From assembly GCA_965214035.1 (NCBI GenBank), contig OZ243932.1, positions 124,001-188,000 on the forward strand: 64,000 nt of DNA, written 5' to 3'. Below are positions 60,399 through 64,000 of this stretch, in pieces; position 1 is the stretch's first letter; every line of letters starts with the position of its first letter. The notes below the pieces were generated by a model. The model made no database searches and was not told the DNA's origin. It was given only the letters and a program-made list of their open reading frames with translations. Source of the stretch: JAJDYQ01 sp965214035 (GTDB taxonomy: Bacteria; Pseudomonadota; Gammaproteobacteria; JAJDYQ01). The position numbers and the translations under genes were made by a program.

Positions 60399-63065
60399 TC
60401 AACTATGAATCGACAATGCCTCCACAATAGCCGACTTCAGAGCCTCCAGTTGCTGCCCGTCGGTAATTAACTGCTTATCCTGGGTGGTGACATAAAAGAC
60501 ATCCTCGACGCGCTCACCAAATGTGGCAATTCTGGCGTTATGCAGGCGCACTCTGTGCTTCAGAAACACCTGGCCGATATTGGCCAGTATGCCGGGCCGG
60601 TCAGTGGTGCGCAGCTTCAGCAGGGTGCGCTGCAGGCGTCTATCCTGCTCAAACGTTATCACGGTTCTGACTGTAAATTGCTTCAGGATTCTGGGGATGT
60701 TGGTTGTGTGTCGGCGTATCGGAGCATCGCCCAGCCGGATTTCCTCTAATACGCGGTTTTCAATAATACCCAGAGCGGCAGCGTTACTGACAGGCTTGCC
60801 CTGCTCGTTAAGTACGACAAAGGTATCCAGTACATGGCTGTCATTGGTTTCCAGGATGCGGGCATCCAGTATATTTAACTGTAACTGCGACAGAGCAACA
60901 GCGCAGTGTGCGAACAGACCACTCTGGTCATTGGTATATATAAACACATTATTGACACCGCGCTGTGCATCATACCGGCAGCTTACGATAGGGGGGTGAT
61001 GATTCGCACGATCAAGAATGGTAGCCGAATGCCAGACGATGGTATCCGAGGCATGGCGCAGAAAATACTCACGTGGCATCCGTTCCCATAATGCCTGTAT
61101 CCGGTCATCGGTTATACCGAGTTTCAGCAATCGGTCATGTGCTTCCTTTCGGCTGGATTCGATACCGTGTTTTTCCAGCTCTCTGGAACCATGACCATGG
61201 CGATACACGCTTTTACAGGCATGATACAGCTCACTGAGCAGATTATCTTTCCAGTTATTCCATAGAGACGGATTAGTTGCACATATATCCGCAACCGTTA
61301 GCACATAGAGATAATTCAGCCGTGTATTATCACCAACATGGCGGGCGAATTTTCCAATAACATCCGGATCCGAAATATCCTGTTTCTGCGATGTAGAAGA
61401 CATCAATAGATGATTTTCCACCAGCCAGCCCGCCAAATCGGTATCGTATTGACTCAGGCCGTGGCGCTCACAGAAATCTCTGACATCAACGGCACCGAGC
61501 TCAGAATGATCGCCACCCCGTCCCTTGGCAATATCGTGATAAAGACCGGCGATATAAATGAGCTCCGGTTTCGGCAGAGTTGCCATGATCTGGCTGCATA
61601 GCGGGAATTCATGGTGATGTTCGGATACCGCGAAGCGCCTCAGATTGCGAATAACAAGCAGAGTATGCTCATCGACCGTATAGGTATGAAACAGATCGTA
61701 CTGTATCCTGCCGACGATATTTTCAAACTCTGGTAGATAAGCTGCCAGAATGCCATAGCGATTCATGCGGCGCAGTTCATGGGTGATGCCGCGTGGTTGC
61801 CGTAAAATTTCCATGAAATAGCTTTTTGTGCGGCTGTCATGACGGAATACATCATCGATCTGATGACGATAATGCCGAATAAGTCGAATTGTTGAGGCGC
61901 ACACACCTTTCAGTTGTGGATGCTGCTGGAGCAAAAGAAATACCTCCAGCAGTGCATGGGGATAGCGTTTGAACACATCATCATTGGTCACCTCAAGATA
62001 ACCGTAACGCATCTGAAAACGCCGGTTAAGCTGAGTGATGCGTTGTGGGCGCCAGAATGCTTCGGGCAGTACGGCCTCGTGAAAATGCTGAATCAGCATT
62101 TCATTTAATCGGCTCAACTCCATGACCGTGCGGTAATACTTCTGCATAAACCGTTCGACCGGTTCATTACCCTGACCCGGATAGCCGAGCTGCCCGGCCA
62201 GCGTGCGTTGCAGCTCAAATGATAGACGGTCTTCGCCACGACCTGTCAGCAAATGTAATGCGATCCGTATTTTGCTGAGATACTCCCGGCCCTCCTGCAG
62301 GGTATTGAACTCCCCTTCGGTTAAAAAGCCGGAATCTTTGAGTATCGTCACCCTGCGGGTTTCAAAGTGACGTTTTGCTATCCAGCCGATAATATGAATA
62401 TCCCTTAATCCGCCCGGACTCTCCTTGATATTGGGTTCCAGCTTATAAGCCGTATTCCGATATTTTTGATGGCGTCTTTTTTGTTCCTCGACTTTGGCGG
62501 CATAGAATTTTTTACTGGGCCACAAGCGTCTATTGGCAGTTGCCTTACGTATTTGATCATAAAGGGCAGGAGGGCCATTGAGCAGACGGGCCTCAAGAAG
62601 ATTAGTAATGACAGTAATGTCATTTTTTGCCTCTTCAGCCGTTTCCTTAACGGTGCGGACGCTATGACCGACCTCCAGACCGATATCCCATAGCAGGGTT
62701 AGAAATCTCTGTACATTTTCCCGGGCAGTGGGCGAAATATTTCTCTCGGTCAGCACCATGAGATCAATATCAGAACCGGGGAAAAGCTCATTTCTGCCAT
62801 AGCCGCCTACCGCCAGCAGGGCCACCTCTTTCTGCTGCCCGGTCAGGGCGGGCTGCCAGGCCAGTAGCAACACCTCGTCCACAAACCGGGCATAACCTCG
62901 CGTCAGCTCTCTGGGTGAAGCATCTGATCGAAGGCGCTCCTGAAGAACACACCTGCCGGCGGCCAGGGCCTTTTTAAAGGCGGAAATGGATGCCGGTGTA
63001 TCGTCCAGATCAACCGCCAATACTTCCAGAATGGGGGCGTAGGCAGCGAACTCCGGGGTGGACAT
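60399..63065 (-). CDS. glnD: [Protein-PII] uridylyltransferase / uridylyl-removing enzyme
   Basis: Nitrogen sensor that uridylylates PII under low glutamine. The nucleotidyltransferase motif GGYGRNELFPGSDIDLMVL is at 87-105, an HD hydrolase domain (HDIAKGRGGDHSELGA) near the middle, and two C-terminal ACT domains (VFIYTNDQSGLFAHCAVALSQ and RTTDRPGILANIGQVFLKH) bind glutamine. 888 residues. Its ATG overlaps the map stop by one base (TAATG). Convergent with the GT2-like gene. Confidence 0.96.
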   Translation of the reverse strand: MSTPEFAAYAPILEVLAVDLDDTPASISAFKKALAAGRCVLQERLRSDASPRELTRGYARFVDEVLLLAWQPALTGQQKEVALLAVGGYGRNELFPGSDIDLMVLTERNISPTARENVQRFLTLLWDIGLEVGHSVRTVKETAEEAKNDITVITNLLEARLLNGPPALYDQIRKATANRRLWPSKKFYAAKVEEQKRRHQKYRNTAYKLEPNIKESPGGLRDIHIIGWIAKRHFETRRVTILKDSGFLTEGEFNTLQEGREYLSKIRIALHLLTGRGEDRLSFELQRTLAGQLGYPGQGNEPVERFMQKYYRTVMELSRLNEMLIQHFHEAVLPEAFWRPQRITQLNRRFQMRYGYLEVTNDDVFKRYPHALLEVFLLLQQHPQLKGVCASTIRLIRHYRHQIDDVFRHDSRTKSYFMEILRQPRGITHELRRMNRYGILAAYLPEFENIVGRIQYDLFHTYTVDEHTLLVIRNLRRFAVSEHHHEFPLCSQIMATLPKPELIYIAGLYHDIAKGRGGDHSELGAVDVRDFCERHGLSQYDTDLAGWLVENHLLMSSTSQKQDISDPDVIGKFARHVGDNTRLNYLYVLTVADICATNPSLWNNWKDNLLSELYHACKSVYRHGHGSRELEKHGIESSRKEAHDRLLKLGITDDRIQALWERMPREYFLRHASDTIVWHSATILDRANHHPPIVSCRYDAQRGVNNVFIYTNDQSGLFAHCAVALSQLQLNILDARILETNDSHVLDTFVVLNEQGKPVSNAAALGIIENRVLEEIRLGDAPIRRHTTNIPRILKQFTVRTVITFEQDRRLQRTLLKLRTTDRPGILANIGQVFLKHRVRLHNARIATFGERVEDVFYVTTQDKQLITDGQQLEALKSAIVEALSIHS

Positions 63066-63859
63066 TACCGGCGCCAGTCAGGCGGAGGCTGGTGGCTCTT
63101 CCCGACAGGGCTGAGAGTCAACACCTCATATCCGCTATCGGTAACCAGAATAGTATGCTCCCACTGTGCCGACAGGCTTCTGTCCTTGGTGATAACCGTC
63201 CACTTGTCGCCAAGAAGTTTGGTATGCCTCTTGCCGATATTGACCATGGGCTCAATGGTAAAGATCATCCCCGGCTCCAGCGTCAGGCCAGTGCCTGCTT
63301 GGCCGAAATGCAGCACCTGCGGGTCCTCATGGAACAGCCTGCCGATACCATGCCCGCAATACTCCCGAACGACGGAACAATGACAGGACTCTGCACGGGT
63401 TTGAATGGCATAACCTATATCGCCAAGCCGCGTTCCGGGTTTAACCAGTTCTATGCCGGTCCACATACAGTCATAAGCGACACGGGTCACTCTTTTCGCT
63501 TGAGTAGAGATTTCGCCGACAGAAAACATACGGCTGGTATCGCCATGATAACCATCCTTGATAACAGTAATGTCGATATTGATGATATCGCCTTTTTTGA
63601 GGCGTTTATCTCCGGGAATACCGTGGCAGACCTGATGATTGACAGAAGTGCAGATGGATTTCGGGAAGCCGCGGTAATTCAATGGTGCCGGAATAGCGTG
63701 CTGGGTATTGACAATATAGTCATGGCATATAGCGTTGAGCTGATCGGTAGTTACCCCGGCATTGACATGGGGGCCAATCATATCCAGCACTTCGGCGGCC
63801 AGACGTCCGGCCTTGCGCATCTTCTCTATTTCTGCAGGTGTTTTGATGCTGACTGTCAT
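63065..63859 (-). CDS. map: Methionine aminopeptidase type I
   Basis: Removes the initiator Met. Metal ligands are in DIINIDITVIKDGYHGDTSRMF (two Asp), GHGIGRLFHEDP (His), TIEPM (Glu) and WEHTILVTD (Glu). 264 residues from MTVSIKTPAEIEKMRKAGRLAAEVL. Upstream of and overlapping glnD, the standard map-glnD pair. Confidence 0.96.
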   Translation of the reverse strand: MTVSIKTPAEIEKMRKAGRLAAEVLDMIGPHVNAGVTTDQLNAICHDYIVNTQHAIPAPLNYRGFPKSICTSVNHQVCHGIPGDKRLKKGDIINIDITVIKDGYHGDTSRMFSVGEISTQAKRVTRVAYDCMWTGIELVKPGTRLGDIGYAIQTRAESCHCSVVREYCGHGIGRLFHEDPQVLHFGQAGTGLTLEPGMIFTIEPMVNIGKRHTKLLGDKWTVITKDRSLSAQWEHTILVTDSGYEVLTLSPVGKSHQPPPDWRR

Positions 63860-63919
63860 GGTGTACTCCCGAAAATTTCACCGATTTACGAAAAAATCCT
63901 GATTTTGCGGCAAAGTGAT

Positions 63920-63948
63920 TTGTCGGCAACGGATTGTTATGGTATAAA
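63920..63948 (+). promoter_or_regulatory. Outward promoter near the window end
   Basis: TTGTCG, 17 bases, TATAAA, pointing out of the window and divergent from map. In gammaproteobacteria map is commonly divergent from rpsB-tsf, so this is probably the rpsB promoter; the gene itself is outside the window. Confidence 0.5.
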
Positions 63949-64000
63949 GCGCACGCTCGCAGCACAAGAGGCTTGTTGAGTACATCATTTGTAAATACAC

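Noticed and set aside
62990..63979. A 329-codon plus-strand frame
   Set aside because: Antisense to map, whose metal-binding motifs and operon with glnD are clear.
1..64000. tRNA, rRNA or CRISPR loci
   Set aside because: None could be found by eye in the intergenic regions.

Overview
This 64 kb window reads as a chromosomal segment of a gammaproteobacterium. Support comes from gene orders typical of that class (miaB-ybeZ-ybeY-ybeX-lnt, map-glnD, clpS-clpA, divergent metE/metR), an E. coli-like NADP isocitrate dehydrogenase and ClpA, and class III polyhydroxyalkanoate (PHA) synthase genes as in purple sulfur bacteria. I cannot name genus or species. No rRNA, tRNA or CRISPR array was seen.

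Layout. 1-7.8 kb: family 4 uracil-DNA glycosylase, prfC, an AT-rich GT10 glycosyltransferase, arsC, a DUF924 gene and a minus-strand ABC transporter operon. 7.9-14.2 kb: a PHA cluster with phasin and phaB (+), phaA-phaB2-phaR (-) and phaE-phaC (+), and TGCA-type PhaR-like operators at two promoters. 14.7-21.7 kb: icd, clpS, clpA, then xsc-pta, which turn sulfoacetaldehyde into acetyl-CoA for central metabolism and possibly PHA. 21.7-25.3 kb: a second GT10 paralogue, an IS481-like remnant, mnmA and an ankyrin protein. 25.4-37.6 kb: minus-strand housekeeping block metH, leuS, lnt, ybeX, ybeY, ybeZ, miaB.

37.8-43.3 kb: a PP2C phosphatase, a 1428-residue membrane Ser/Thr kinase with a C-terminal formylglycine-generating-enzyme-like domain, and a small membrane protein. 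A complete 2,760 bp IS1595-type transposon (43256-46015) with 24 bp perfect terminal inverted repeats and an 8 bp target duplication has landed in the last codons of that small gene. It carries a compact restriction-modification pair behind its transposase.

46.1-52.3 kb: a B12-responsive methionine operon on the minus strand (cobalamin riboswitch, 32-codon leader ORF, metE, btuB, PduO-type adenosyltransferase), with metR and a perfect MetR box divergent from it. With metH elsewhere in the window, this gives a B12-dependent versus B12-independent methionine synthase switch.

52.3-57.4 kb: an accessory island of repeated DotD/DotC (type IVB secretion) cassettes. There are three dotD copies, each broken differently, two intact dotC genes, a conserved leader with a covarying hairpin, and a protein with five 108 bp repeats that each hold a DNA palindrome. 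A dead IS30 copy closes the island. 57.7-60.3 kb: an HMW1C-like cytoplasmic N-glycosyltransferase with a GT2-like partner. 60.4-64 kb: glnD and map, with an outward promoter probably for rpsB beyond the window edge.

The best candidates for something new are the restriction-modification transposon, the DotD/DotC cassette array, the riboswitch-leader peptide-metE arrangement, and a PhaE fused to a helix-hairpin-helix domain.
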